This document shows, in pieces, positions 26,821 to 35,286 of a stretch of 43,035 nt of DNA. The stretch's first letter is position 1. Every line of letters begins with the position of its first letter. The stretch covers positions 1 through 43,035 of the forward strand of contig CAKRHL010000002.1 in the NCBI GenBank assembly GCA_934338765.1, in the 5' to 3' direction. The position numbers were made by a program, and so were the translations under genes. The notes under the pieces were generated by a model, which saw only the letters and a program-made list of their open reading frames with translations, was not told the origin of the DNA and did no database searches. This DNA comes from an uncultured Lachnospiraceae bacterium (GTDB taxonomy: Bacteria > Bacillota > Clostridia > Lachnospirales > Lachnospiraceae).

Positions 26821-29340
26821 TTAAATATAGCTGATAAATACATACCCGGCATTTTCAAAAAATCTCTCCGCGCCGTTTAAGGACATTTTGCTTGTTGATC
26901 CAGTAGAAGGATCGAACCAGCTTACGGCACTGGAATTGTAGGAATTGATCAATACTGCCTGAGTAGAATTTTTCATTGCAATGACCGGTTTTCCGCTGCT
27001 CACAAAATATAAAATTTCATCGACGGTACAGCCTGTGAGGTTGACCGGTGTATCAATATATTTTTTGAGTATATCCATTGTGGAGGCACCCTTTAACAGT
27101 GAAGCGTCCTCTGTAACCTGTGCAGTCTGAAGAAGCATATGGATACAGGCCTTCATGCTTGTTACACTGCCGGAGACTGTCGTTTTATCTATCAGAGATA
27201 CCGTATTACTGAGAAATTTGCCGCCGCGCTCCCAGATAATATGATTGCGGTTATCCATCACGACACCCATCTGTTCGTCCGCCTGGCGGATCGCTGTACC
27301 GGCATCGTAATTGGAACCGGTTATGCCTCCGTAAGCGTAAATATAATATTTATCTGCCGCATTTTTTTTCGGATTATTAATATAAAATGTTGTATTTTCT
27401 GTCACCATTACATATTTGGTGTAAGTGATTTTTGGTTCTCCCTTCATGACAAAGCCTGCCGGCAGACAAAGATACTTTTCTGTCAGCATTTTGTCTGTTA
27501 CACGGGAAGTCAGGTCAAAGGATTTTGCCTTATTGTCCTGTTGATGCTGTATGCTGTCATCGGATATCTTCTTAAATCTCTGTCCTATTTTACGGACACG
27601 TTTTAATTGGATAATATCCTTATCAACAACGGTTTTAATAATATAAACATTTTTTGTCTGATATTCTTTGAGGATATCTCCGTGGCTGTCCGCAATGATC
27701 AGTTTGTAAACGGGAGAAATCCGTTCGCCTTCCTGGGAATTGTAAATGTCAGAGTTTCTTACAAAACCGTATACAACACTGGAATCAATTGCTCCCAGTA
27801 CTTTTATGCTCTGATTTTTGCCGGCAGAAACAGTACGTCGCTGTTCCGTTTCCAGGTCAAGTATGGTAATGCGTGTGGCCGGCTTTTGTGATGTGGCGTT
27901 GGACCAGACAAAGCATTTCGCCTTTTCCAGCATTGCAAAATTGCCGCCGGACGCATTCTTTGTAAGGACAGTATATTGTCTGGAGGTAATATTATATGCA
28001 TATACTCTGTCGTATAACGAAAAATAAAATACATTTTTGCGGTTGACGTAACAGAAATCTCCAAAATCTTCCTTTAACTGCTGGAAGCTTGTTTCCAGTG
28101 GGAGATAAATACGTTCGTTAATCTGGTTCTTTTTGGAATCATAGCTGTAGAGAATGATTCCCACGCGGCCCTCGTAATCACCGCAATTCATATAGCCGTA
28201 GACGACAAAGTCAATATTGCCGTCATTGTCAATATTGATAATGCGGATATCGTGCTGGTCATAATAATCCTGAATATAATCGGTAGAATCCTGAACAAAG
28301 GAAAATACCTGATTTAACTTCTCTGTGGAAAGGTCATAGTACCATAAGTTTCCATTTCGCACAAACGCCATTTTTTTGTTATCCTCACTGGAAGAGATAT
28401 TCATGTTTTCGTCAGCGGATATACCGATTTTGAACTCACTCTGTGAGGTGGAGGTAAGCTCCGGATCAAATACAGCTTCCATGGTGCGCTGGAAATACAG
28501 GAGGTAAATACGTCCTGTGGTATAACGGACACGGTAAAACTCCTTTACCTGATATGTCTCTGTTCCGATATCCGTTTTGGTTTTTACGTAATATACCTGT
28601 TCTACCGCTGCAGTCTCAATGTTCAGCTCCTTGATCGTCGGTGTACAGGCAGAGATCATTTTTGGTTTCAGATTATTCCAGGTGATCAGCTTCTTGCTGG
28701 AATAAATGTTGACATTGGCCAGAGTGGAATCGTTGCTTCCATTTGTTTCCAGATAATTGTTAATATCAAAGCCCTTTTCCTTTCCAAAGGTTGCATTGTG
28801 GAAAGAATTGACAAAATCCAGCTTCTGTTTTAAAAAGAAATCGGAGTCGTAATATTTAACTCTGGTATAAAAGTGAATACGTTTACTGTAATTTGTCGTA
28901 AGCGTGATCTCTAATCCATATTCTGTACTGGTATTCATGGCGGCGTCCAGGGTCAGATGAGCGTTTTTTTGACCGGTAGACTCGTCAAAGGCTGACAGTG
29001 TGCCACTGCCAATGCTTTTATCATTGGCAATATCCTTCAGATCGTAATCTAATCGTTTGATCTTCAGATCGTTTTCGGAGATGATCACGTCAAAGGTTTT
29101 GTCGGAGCCAATGGGAGTGATAGATTCTCTGATATTTCCATTGTCCAGTTCGCTGCTGTAGCCGTGAAGAGTATTGATCGTGTAATTGTTCACAGACAGA
29201 TTGACCAACGGAAAAGCAGAGCTTTGCAGGCTCGTGGCAGTTGCTGTGCCGACATTTATGCTGGGAATGTGCTGTCCAAATAAAAAAAATGATGCACAAA
29301 ATAATATAAAAAATCCAAAACCTTTATAAAAATATTTCAA
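26821..29340 (-). CDS. Large exported protein of unknown function, degenerate C39-like C-terminus
   Basis: The product has 839 residues when started at the TTG at 29340, which has a perfect AGGAGG 6 bases upstream; the in-frame ATG at 29358 has none, so TTG is preferred. An N-terminal signal or anchor (FGFFILFCASFFLFGQ) leads to a long beta-rich region with propeller-like pieces (MAFVRNGNLWYYDLSTEKLN, IINIDNDGNIDFVVYGYMNC). The last about 180 residues resemble a papain-like C39 peptidase fold (SMKACIHMLLQ, GKPVIAMKNSTQAVLINSYN, WFDPSTGST). The usual His before the valine run appears replaced by Gln, so activity is doubtful. I recall similar unnamed Lachnospiraceae proteins but cannot give a function. 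Confidence 0.75.
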   Translation of the reverse strand: MKYFYKGFGFFILFCASFFLFGQHIPSINVGTATATSLQSSAFPLVNLSVNNYTINTLHGYSSELDNGNIRESITPIGSDKTFDVIISENDLKIKRLDYDLKDIANDKSIGSGTLSAFDESTGQKNAHLTLDAAMNTSTEYGLEITLTTNYSKRIHFYTRVKYYDSDFFLKQKLDFVNSFHNATFGKEKGFDINNYLETNGSNDSTLANVNIYSSKKLITWNNLKPKMISACTPTIKELNIETAAVEQVYYVKTKTDIGTETYQVKEFYRVRYTTGRIYLLYFQRTMEAVFDPELTSTSQSEFKIGISADENMNISSSEDNKKMAFVRNGNLWYYDLSTEKLNQVFSFVQDSTDYIQDYYDQHDIRIINIDNDGNIDFVVYGYMNCGDYEGRVGIILYSYDSKKNQINERIYLPLETSFQQLKEDFGDFCYVNRKNVFYFSLYDRVYAYNITSRQYTVLTKNASGGNFAMLEKAKCFVWSNATSQKPATRITILDLETEQRRTVSAGKNQSIKVLGAIDSSVVYGFVRNSDIYNSQEGERISPVYKLIIADSHGDILKEYQTKNVYIIKTVVDKDIIQLKRVRKIGQRFKKISDDSIQHQQDNKAKSFDLTSRVTDKMLTEKYLCLPAGFVMKGEPKITYTKYVMVTENTTFYINNPKKNAADKYYIYAYGGITGSNYDAGTAIRQADEQMGVVMDNRNHIIWERGGKFLSNTVSLIDKTTVSGSVTSMKACIHMLLQTAQVTEDASLLKGASTMDILKKYIDTPVNLTGCTVDEILYFVSSGKPVIAMKNSTQAVLINSYNSSAVSWFDPSTGSTSKMSLNGAERFFENAGYVFISYI

Positions 29341-29376
29341 AATTAGCCTCCTGATCATACAAACATTCTTGTCTTT

Positions 29377-29405
29377 AGTATAAATTGTTCCCGAAAAAAA
29401 GGCAA
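29377..29405 (-). promoter_or_regulatory. Sigma-A type promoter for the large exported protein
   Basis: On the minus strand TTGCCT (29400-29405) and TATACT (29377-29382) are spaced 17 bases apart, ending about 37 bases before the TTG start at 29340. This supports the late start rather than one further upstream. Confidence 0.75.
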
Positions 29406-29480
29406 GGACAGTCACTAAAATTTAAGATTTTCATATAATTAAAGTGAATTGTGTTTGATACAGGGAAGGATAGAAAAATA

Positions 29481-29837
29481 ATGAAAAATAAAAGAGTAAA
29501 TTATCCAAAAGGGAATGCGATGGTATTTCCGTTGGAGCTTGCGCAGATACCGGAGGAAGAAAAGACAGGGGATCTGAAGTATTTGTATCCTCTGGAGGTA
29601 ACTGAGTTAAATGGAATGGTTATGAATGTGTGTGATCAGATGGAATATGATGGAAGTCCCATGTATGACCGGTATCCCGATAAGGTGACCATAGAACGCA
29701 TGGCATCGGGGATATGCTGTCATTATTGCCGGGATAAGGACAGAGTCGATCAAAAATGGCTGAGTCCCATGGTGGAGATCATGCTGTGCAATGAGATGAA
29801 TTGCCGGAGAGAAAGACGTTGCCGGCGTAACCGATAA
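29481..29837 (+). CDS. Small Cys-rich protein of unknown function
   Basis: I do not recognise this 118-residue protein. It has seven cysteines (51, 79, 80, 83, 103, 108, 114) in CCHYC and LCNEMNC patterns, suggesting a metal site, and a very basic end, RRERRCRRNR. There is no signal peptide or membrane segment. The frame opens with a GTG at 29451 that has no ribosome site. The ATG at 29481 has AAGGA about 12 bases upstream and is preferred. It lies between the divergent large exported protein gene and rsmI, and ends at a shared bidirectional terminator. Confidence 0.7.
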   Translation: MKNKRVNYPKGNAMVFPLELAQIPEEEKTGDLKYLYPLEVTELNGMVMNVCDQMEYDGSPMYDRYPDKVTIERMASGICCHYCRDKDRVDQKWLSPMVEIMLCNEMNCRRERRCRRNR

Positions 29838-29851
29838 AAAATGATAAAACG

Positions 29852-29878
29852 AAAACCCGGCAACAGTCACCGGGTTTT
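29852..29878. terminator. Bidirectional terminator between the Cys-rich gene and rsmI
   Basis: AAAACCCGG (29852-29860) pairs with CCGGGTTTT (29870-29878). T-rich tails occur on both strands (TTTTCGTTTT on the minus strand). It ends both converging units. Confidence 0.93.
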
Positions 29879-29901
29879 AAAAAAATAATTCACTATATAA
29901 A

Positions 29902-30744
29902 CTATAAGTCTAATAACTGCTGGTATATATCACGTTTGGAAACGCCCCGGTCCTGTGCCACTTTTTTCATGGCCTCCTTTTTGGAGAGATTCTGATCAAG
30001 GTAAAGCTGCATATGCTCACGTAGATTCATTTCCTTCCAGCTGTTCTGCTTTTCCTGCTCCAGAGTCTGCCGGGAGATACCTTCGAGAACCATAACATAT
30101 TCTCCCTTGGGAGTATGATCCGTATAATAAGCGATTGCCTCGGAAAGCGTCATAAGCCGGACGGTTTCGTGAAGCTTTGTAAGTTCCCGGCAGAGAGTAA
30201 GCTTTCGGTCTCCGAGTGTGTCATACAGCTGTCGGAGAGTGGCAAGAAGATGATGGGGAGCTTCGTAGAGGATGACAGTTCTTGTCTCTGTCTTCAGGGA
30301 TTCCAGAATGACCGCTCGTTCCTTTTTGTCCGGTGGCAGAAAGGCCTCAAAGGCAAAACGGCGTGTGGACAGCCCGGATAATGTCAGCGCCGTTACACAG
30401 GCACAGGCGCCGGGAAGGGATGTGACAGGGATCCCTGCTGCGTATGCCTGACGGACAATTTCTTCACCGGGATCGGAAATGCCAGGTGTGCCGGCATCTG
30501 TCACAAGGGCAATATTTGTTCCCTGGGCAAGCTTAGTGACAAGATAAGCAGCTTTGTCCACTTTATTGTACTCATGATAGCTTGTCATAGGGGTTTTGAT
30601 CTCAAAATGATTTAATAGCTTGATGGTATTACGTGTATCCTCTGCGGCGATCAGGTCCACCTCTTTCAGGGTTCTCAGGACGCGGAAAGTGATGTCCTCC
30701 AGATTGCCGATGGGTGTAGCACATAAGTATAGAGTTCCGGTCAT
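29902..30744 (-). CDS. rsmI: 16S rRNA (cytidine-1402-2'-O)-methyltransferase RsmI
   Basis: RsmI methylates the ribose of C1402 in 16S rRNA. The 280-residue product begins MTGTLYLCATPIGNLEDITF, then ADLIAAEDTRNT-like DLIAAEDTRNTIKLLNHF, and has LVTDAGTPGISDPGEEIVRQ and LPGACACVTALTLSGL. These are the tetrapyrrole-methylase-fold signatures of the family. Two start codons lie 12 bases apart. GGAG is 6 bases before the ATG at 30744, so the upstream ATG at 30756 is rejected. It is the last gene of the tmk-to-rsmI operon. Confidence 0.96.
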   Translation of the reverse strand: MTGTLYLCATPIGNLEDITFRVLRTLKEVDLIAAEDTRNTIKLLNHFEIKTPMTSYHEYNKVDKAAYLVTKLAQGTNIALVTDAGTPGISDPGEEIVRQAYAAGIPVTSLPGACACVTALTLSGLSTRRFAFEAFLPPDKKERAVILESLKTETRTVILYEAPHHLLATLRQLYDTLGDRKLTLCRELTKLHETVRLMTLSEAIAYYTDHTPKGEYVMVLEGISRQTLEQEKQNSWKEMNLREHMQLYLDQNLSKKEAMKKVAQDRGVSKRDIYQQLLDL

Positions 30745-30758
30745 TGTTTTCTCCATTT

Positions 30759-31496
30759 CTACGAGTGATATATATCAAGAATCTCCTGCGTGTATTGTCC
30801 CGGTGCGGAATATATGACAAGAGGAGATTCTATTTTTACCATGGAATTGCCGCCACGGACGGCATCGATCAGTACCATGTTGGGTTCCTTGTGGGAAAAT
30901 GGATGCACAAAACGCATGCGCTTCGGTTCCAGTTTGTATTTGGTAAGACATGTAATGATCTCGATCAGACGAAACGGCCTGTGTACCATAATGAAATGTC
31001 CACCGGGCTTTACTACCTTAGAAGCTTCCCGGATCACATCATCCAGGCTGCAGAGAACCTCGTGGCGGGCGATGGCTTTTGGCATGTCCGGATTTTTAAG
31101 ACCGTGATTGTTGTTCATGTATGGTGGATTGGTGATCACATAATCGTAGGAGGATTTGCCAAGAATATGGGATGCCTCCTTGATATCACCTTCTATAATA
31201 CGGATCTTTTCTGCGAGTCCGTTTAATTGGACACTTCGTCTGGCCATATCTGCACTTTCAGGCTGGATCTCTAATGCATCAATGTGGGCTGCATTTGTTT
31301 TGGCAGTCAGTAAAATGGGAATCACACCGGTTCCCGTGCCAAAATCAACAACCTTGCTGTCGGGCTGACAGCCGGCAAAAGAGGAAAGTAATACAGCATC
31401 CATTCCAAAACAGAATTTCTCGGGATGTTGTATGATATGATAGCCATTGATCTGAAGATCATCCAGTCGTTCTCCCGGTTTTAACTCTTTATTCAT
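30759..31496 (-). CDS. trmN6: tRNA1(Val) (adenine-37-N6)-methyltransferase (TrmN6/YabB-type)
   Basis: This SAM-dependent methyltransferase has 245 residues. The SAM-binding motif is SKVVDFGTGTGVIPILLTAK, and the N6-adenine catalytic motif NPPY is in DYVITNPPYMNNNHG. The N-terminus carries the family's QHPEKFCFGMDAVLLSSFA. The position before rsmI matches yabB-rsmI in Bacillus. Target specificity is inferred from family and context. The ATG at 31496 follows GGAGGATTCCT. It lies 12 bases after ricT and 14 bases before the rsmI start. Confidence 0.9.
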   Translation of the reverse strand: MNKELKPGERLDDLQINGYHIIQHPEKFCFGMDAVLLSSFAGCQPDSKVVDFGTGTGVIPILLTAKTNAAHIDALEIQPESADMARRSVQLNGLAEKIRIIEGDIKEASHILGKSSYDYVITNPPYMNNNHGLKNPDMPKAIARHEVLCSLDDVIREASKVVKPGGHFIMVHRPFRLIEIITCLTKYKLEPKRMRFVHPFSHKEPNMVLIDAVRGGNSMVKIESPLVIYSAPGQYTQEILDIYHS

Positions 31497-31508
31497 AGGA
31501 ATCCTCCG

Positions 31509-32957
31509 TTATGAGTGGTCCGGACGGTTGGATGAGTTGGCTGAACCCTTTGTATTGTTGTCGCTGTGACGGTGGCTGTTATTCCGTCTGTTGTGGAAAT
31601 TGTCACGTTCACCCTTCCGGCTGCGTTCCTCGCGGAAGCGTTCCGGACGTCCCATTTCTCTGCGGTTATCGTTTTGGCGTTCGTAGCTGCCACGGAAGTT
31701 CTGCTCCTGTTTTTCAGTCTCCGGCAGATGGACATTCTGGTTATCATAGCCGCCTCTGCCTTTGGCAGGGCGTTTATCTCTATCCCGGTTATTATTGCGG
31801 TTGTCCCGGTCGTTGCGGTCTTTGCGGTTATCCCGTGAGTCCCGGTTTTGTTCTCTGTCCGGATTTCGATCTCGGCCGCGGCTGCGATCCCGGTTATCTC
31901 GGCCCTCGCGGTTATCCCTGTTATTGCGGTCTCTGCCGTCCCTGTTCTGGTTACGGTTGTCTCTGCGCTGGCCACGGGAACGCTGCCTGCCGTTGTCACG
32001 CTTTCCTCCGGATTTCTCGTTTTCTTCCTCCTGAAGCTCCTCTAAATCCTGCTTCTCCATGATCTCAAGCTGTTCCAGTCCCTCGGCATCTACCATTTCA
32101 TTAAGGGAAGCCTCAAGCTCAGAGCCCTCATTGGAGATCTGGTGATCCTTAAAGCTCAGATCAGCAACAGGGTATTCATGGATCTCCCGTTCGCCGTTCT
32201 TTTTGGTGATCACAACCTTCACAAGCTGTTTTAATACACTGGTGCTCTGTACTTCGCCGGTGTAACCGTCAATGGTTTTGACCTGGGAGCCGATGGATGG
32301 AAGAGAACGGTTTAGCTCTTCGTAAGCCTCCTGCTCGTTTTTCAGGCAGCACATAAGACGTCCGCATACACCGGAGATCTGGGTAGGATTCAGGGAAAGT
32401 CCCTGCTCCTTAGCCATTTTGATGGAAACCGGGGCAAACTCGGACAGGAAAGTATGGCAGCAGAGTGGTCTGCCACAGATGGCCATGCCACCCAGAAGCT
32501 TCGTCTCATCACGGACACCGATCTGGCGTAACTCAATACGCGTGCGGAATACGGATGCAAGATCTTTTACAAGTTCACGGAAATCGATACGTCCGTCGGC
32601 TGTAAAATAAAAAAGTAGTTTATTTCGGTCAAATGTATATTCTGAATCGATCAGCTTCATTTTCAGATCGTGTTTCTTGATCTTCTCCAGACAGATCTGG
32701 TAAGCTTCCTTTTCTTTTTTTTCATTTTCAATATTGGTCTTTTCGTCCTCAGGAGTAGCGGTCCGTGTCAGCGGTTTCAACGGAGAAACCACTTTGTCGT
32801 CGGTAACCTCCTTTGGTCCCAGGACAACGGTACCGTATTCAATACCGCGGGTTGTTTCCACGATGACATGATCACCCTTTTTTACATCGTATCCGGTGGG
32901 ATCAAAATAATAAACCTTGCTTGATTTACGGAATCTGACTCCGATAATTAATATCAT
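31509..32957 (-). CDS. ricT: RicT (YaaT) PSP1-domain protein with long Arg/Asp/Asn-rich tail
   Basis: RicT is part of the RicA-RicF-RicT complex, an iron-sulfur assembly that in Bacillus controls RNase Y processing, sporulation and biofilm. The core (residues 1-300) begins MILIIGVRFRKSSKVYYFDP, followed by VIVETTRGIEYGTVVLG. It has the cluster-binding Cys groups CGRPLCC (161-167) and VCGRLMCC (197-204). Residues about 315-482 are an added disordered tail built from RD, RN and DN dipeptides, roughly doubling the usual length. The tail suggests RNA binding or condensation, which is inference. The ATG at 32957 has AAGGA about 11 bases upstream. Confidence 0.93.
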   Translation of the reverse strand: MILIIGVRFRKSSKVYYFDPTGYDVKKGDHVIVETTRGIEYGTVVLGPKEVTDDKVVSPLKPLTRTATPEDEKTNIENEKKEKEAYQICLEKIKKHDLKMKLIDSEYTFDRNKLLFYFTADGRIDFRELVKDLASVFRTRIELRQIGVRDETKLLGGMAICGRPLCCHTFLSEFAPVSIKMAKEQGLSLNPTQISGVCGRLMCCLKNEQEAYEELNRSLPSIGSQVKTIDGYTGEVQSTSVLKQLVKVVITKKNGEREIHEYPVADLSFKDHQISNEGSELEASLNEMVDAEGLEQLEIMEKQDLEELQEEENEKSGGKRDNGRQRSRGQRRDNRNQNRDGRDRNNRDNREGRDNRDRSRGRDRNPDREQNRDSRDNRKDRNDRDNRNNNRDRDKRPAKGRGGYDNQNVHLPETEKQEQNFRGSYERQNDNRREMGRPERFREERSRKGERDNFHNRRNNSHRHSDNNTKGSANSSNRPDHS

Positions 32958-32990
32958 AATAATTATGTCCTTTCTATTGGCGGATTAAGA

Positions 32991-33977
32991 TTATTCTTTC
33001 ATGGTCAGAGCCATGAGTTCCATGGTCACATCAAAATTTACATTGGCATCGAGACGGACCTTTGCCTTATCAATGGCCTGAAGGATATTCTCTATACTCT
33101 CATAGGTGTGTATGCTGGCCTGATGGGAGATATCATGAAACTGATCCCGGTACAGCACAAGATTGGCGTCCTTTGTAACCTTAAACATCAGTACGTCGCG
33201 GTACCAGAGCAGCATCAGATCAAGATAATCATCGATCATGCCTTTTTTCTGAGAAAAAATACGGATCGTGTCTACGATTTCTGATATGTCCATATGTTCA
33301 ATATTCTTTAAAAGACGAAGTGTGTCCTCTTTCATTTCCTGAAAATCCGTAGAGTTGGCAAAACGGATAGCCTTGCCCATATTGCCCTGACAAAAACCCG
33401 CAGCGATCTCGGCCTGCTCACGTTCCATGGAAAGATGACTTACCAGATAACCGGCAATCTCTTCCTTGGAGATCGGCTTTGTATTGATCGTGACACACCT
33501 GGACTGGATCGTTGGCAGAAGTGCGTTAAGATTGTCTGTGAGCAGAATAATGACTGCATAAGCCGGAGGCTCCTCGATGGTTTTGAGAAGAGCGTTCTGT
33601 GCCTGCTCTGTCATTTTGTTGGCATCCGGGATGATGTAAACCTTATGGTTACTGCTGTATGGCTTGATCTGGATATCATTGTTGAGCTGTTCCCGGATAT
33701 CATCCACGCTGATACTTGCTTTTTCGTGGGTTATATAACGGATATCCGGATGGTTGCCGGACTCTGCCTGGTGACAGGATTTGCAGCCGTCACAGGAATC
33801 TGCATCGGCAGACTTTTCGCATTGAAGTGCCTTTGCAAAGGCATCCGCCAGCATCCGCCGTCCGGAACCTGTCTCGCCATTGATAATATAAGCGTGGGAG
33901 ATATTTCCTGTCTCAATTGCTGTCTGGAAATGCTCCTTTGCCTGTTTTTGTCCTATGATATCTCTGAAATTTGCCAT
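32991..33977 (-). CDS. holB: DNA polymerase III delta' subunit
   Basis: This is a clamp-loader subunit of 328 residues. It starts MANFRDIIGQKQAKEHFQTA and has a zinc module CEKSADADSCDGCKSC and the AAA+ parts VYIIPDANKMTEQAQNALLK, TIEEPPAYAVIILLTDN and the SRC motif TIQSRCV. The P-loop reads GETGSGRRML, so the usual Lys is Arg; delta' subunits often do not bind ATP. The ATG at 33977 follows AGGAGGCATTT. The neighbours yaaR and ricT are those of the Bacillus cluster. Confidence 0.95.
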   Translation of the reverse strand: MANFRDIIGQKQAKEHFQTAIETGNISHAYIINGETGSGRRMLADAFAKALQCEKSADADSCDGCKSCHQAESGNHPDIRYITHEKASISVDDIREQLNNDIQIKPYSSNHKVYIIPDANKMTEQAQNALLKTIEEPPAYAVIILLTDNLNALLPTIQSRCVTINTKPISKEEIAGYLVSHLSMEREQAEIAAGFCQGNMGKAIRFANSTDFQEMKEDTLRLLKNIEHMDISEIVDTIRIFSQKKGMIDDYLDLMLLWYRDVLMFKVTKDANLVLYRDQFHDISHQASIHTYESIENILQAIDKAKVRLDANVNFDVTMELMALTMKE

Positions 33978-34000
33978 AAATGCCTCCTGTTTATGATAGG

Positions 34001-34441
34001 TCAGGTAAAAAGATCAAGGATCATACCCTGAATTTCACCGATTTTATTTAATATCGCTAAATGGTCCTTTTCCTCCTGCATGAGCTCCTCGGCGAGATCG
34101 TCAAGTGCCTGGTCGATAAGCTTTACCATACCGTAGACTCTGTGGCGTCCCTTTTTGTCCAAAAAGTTCTCGCGGCTGAAGGAGTGGGAGTGGGTGACGA
34201 TCTCATTCATAAATTCTTTGATCATCTTGCGGTACAGCTTCATATCCCTGATATCCATCCTGCGGCTGAGCTTGTTGCCCTGCTGGGTGATATCCTCCAT
34301 CATGACGGCAAGACTTGCCTGCAGCTCCTGCTCCTGAATACTGCTGAGCAGTGTGAAACGAAAGGAGCCGTCTGATTCCGGAACAGAGGTCTTTGTATCA
34401 ATCTGTGCCGGCTGCTGCAGCTGGTTAACTCTCAGATCCAT
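34001..34441 (-). CDS. yaaR: YaaR family protein (DUF327)
   Basis: This helical protein of 146 residues has unknown function and is encoded between tmk and holB in Firmicutes. The conserved parts are MDIRDMKLYRKMIKEFMNEI, REFLDKKGR-like RENFLDKKGRHRVYGMVKLI and a C-terminal GEIQGMILDLF. There is no membrane segment or signal. The assignment rests on these motifs and on conserved gene order; yaaQ (darA), which precedes it in Bacillus, is absent. The ATG at 34441 follows AAAGGAGGGAGC. Confidence 0.88.
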   Translation of the reverse strand: MDLRVNQLQQPAQIDTKTSVPESDGSFRFTLLSSIQEQELQASLAVMMEDITQQGNKLSRRMDIRDMKLYRKMIKEFMNEIVTHSHSFSRENFLDKKGRHRVYGMVKLIDQALDDLAEELMQEEKDHLAILNKIGEIQGMILDLFT

Positions 34442-34463
34442 TGCAGCTCCCTCCTTTCATGCA

Positions 34464-35093
34464 TTATACAAAATAGTGACAGGTCTTTGCCCAGATTTCG
34501 TCGGAAATCTCCTTTTCAGACCGGTTTCCATCAACAATAATGATATTTTCTACGTCCTCCATCCGATGGATCAGATCCAGATACCGCTCTCTGACATCGG
34601 TAAGACGTTCCTTTGTTTCATAGATGTCTGTCTGATGACGTCCCTTAGTGACTCGCTCCATTGCCGTTTCCGGCGAAACGTCTATAAAGATATGGCAGTC
34701 AGGACGAACAATCTCATTTGCCATTTCATTGCATTTCATGATCCATTCCAAAGGAACCGATACACTTTGATATGCATAATTGGAAAAGACATATCGATCG
34801 GAAAGGACAGCAATGCCATCGTCAAGAAGCTTGCAGATGCCATTGACCGGATTGTTCAGGTGATCCAGCCGGTCTGCTGCAAAAAGAGCTGTCAGAGTCG
34901 TTTCTTCGCCCTTGATACGGCCGGAAAGAAACTGGCGCAGCAGCGTGCCGATCGGTCCGTTGCTTGGCTCCATGGTAGTCATACAGCTGATGGAGTGTCC
35001 CTGTATATGCTCCTGTAACAGAGAAATCTGTGTGGATTTGCCGCTTCCATCAATACCCTCAAATGCAATAAAACACCCTTTATTTGAAACCAT
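34464..35093 (-). CDS. tmk: Thymidylate kinase
   Basis: This enzyme phosphorylates dTMP to dTDP for DNA synthesis. The 209-residue product has the P-loop CFIAFEGIDGSGKSTQISLL, the TMP-binding LFAADRLDHL, DRYVFSNYAYQSV, and the LID-region VSPETAMERVTKGRHQTDIY. It is the first gene of the leftward operon tmk-yaaR-holB-ricT-trmN6-rsmI, with a good promoter about 80 bases upstream. The ATG at 35093 has AAAGGA about 12 bases upstream. Confidence 0.96.
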   Translation of the reverse strand: MVSNKGCFIAFEGIDGSGKSTQISLLQEHIQGHSISCMTTMEPSNGPIGTLLRQFLSGRIKGEETTLTALFAADRLDHLNNPVNGICKLLDDGIAVLSDRYVFSNYAYQSVSVPLEWIMKCNEMANEIVRPDCHIFIDVSPETAMERVTKGRHQTDIYETKERLTDVRERYLDLIHRMEDVENIIIVDGNRSEKEISDEIWAKTCHYFV

Positions 35094-35174
35094 AGAAATA
35101 CCATATCCTTTCTAAAAACTGTATATCCTGATGTGGAATAAAACTGCCGAAACATCTAAAATATCTCACTTTAT

Positions 35175-35203
35175 ATAATACGCTTTTTTCGGAACTTTTG
35201 CAA
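35175..35203 (-). promoter_or_regulatory. Sigma-A type promoter for tmk operon
   Basis: On the minus strand TTGCAA (35198-35203) and TATTAT (35175-35180) are spaced 17 bases apart, about 80 bases before the tmk start. It is arranged back to back with the promoter of the HD-GYP gene. Confidence 0.75.
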
Positions 35204-35216
35204 GAAAGAGCATGAC

Positions 35217-35245
35217 TTGATATTTTCAATTAAACATAATAAAAT
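35217..35245 (+). promoter_or_regulatory. Sigma-A type promoter for the HD-GYP gene
   Basis: TTGATA (35217-35222) and TAAAAT (35240-35245) are spaced 17 bases apart, 41 bases before the start codon at 35287. Its -35 box lies only 13 bases from the -35 box of the divergent tmk promoter, so the two may interfere or share a regulator. Confidence 0.65.
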
Positions 35246-35286
35246 AAGAATATCGTATTGATACAGTTACGAAGGAGACTGGGGAG

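Noticed and set aside
31493..31999. Long open frames on both strands overlapping the ricT tail, rich in Thr, Ala and Glu or in Val and Ala
   Set aside because: They are by-products of the repetitive Arg/Asp/Asn coding tail. They have no ribosome site, and the ricT core with its Fe-S cysteines continues into this frame without interruption.
31511..32010. Repeated GGTTATCCC-like units that might suggest a CRISPR or iteron array
   Set aside because: The units are irregular in length and stay in the ricT frame as RDNR-type dipeptides; there are no equal spacers.
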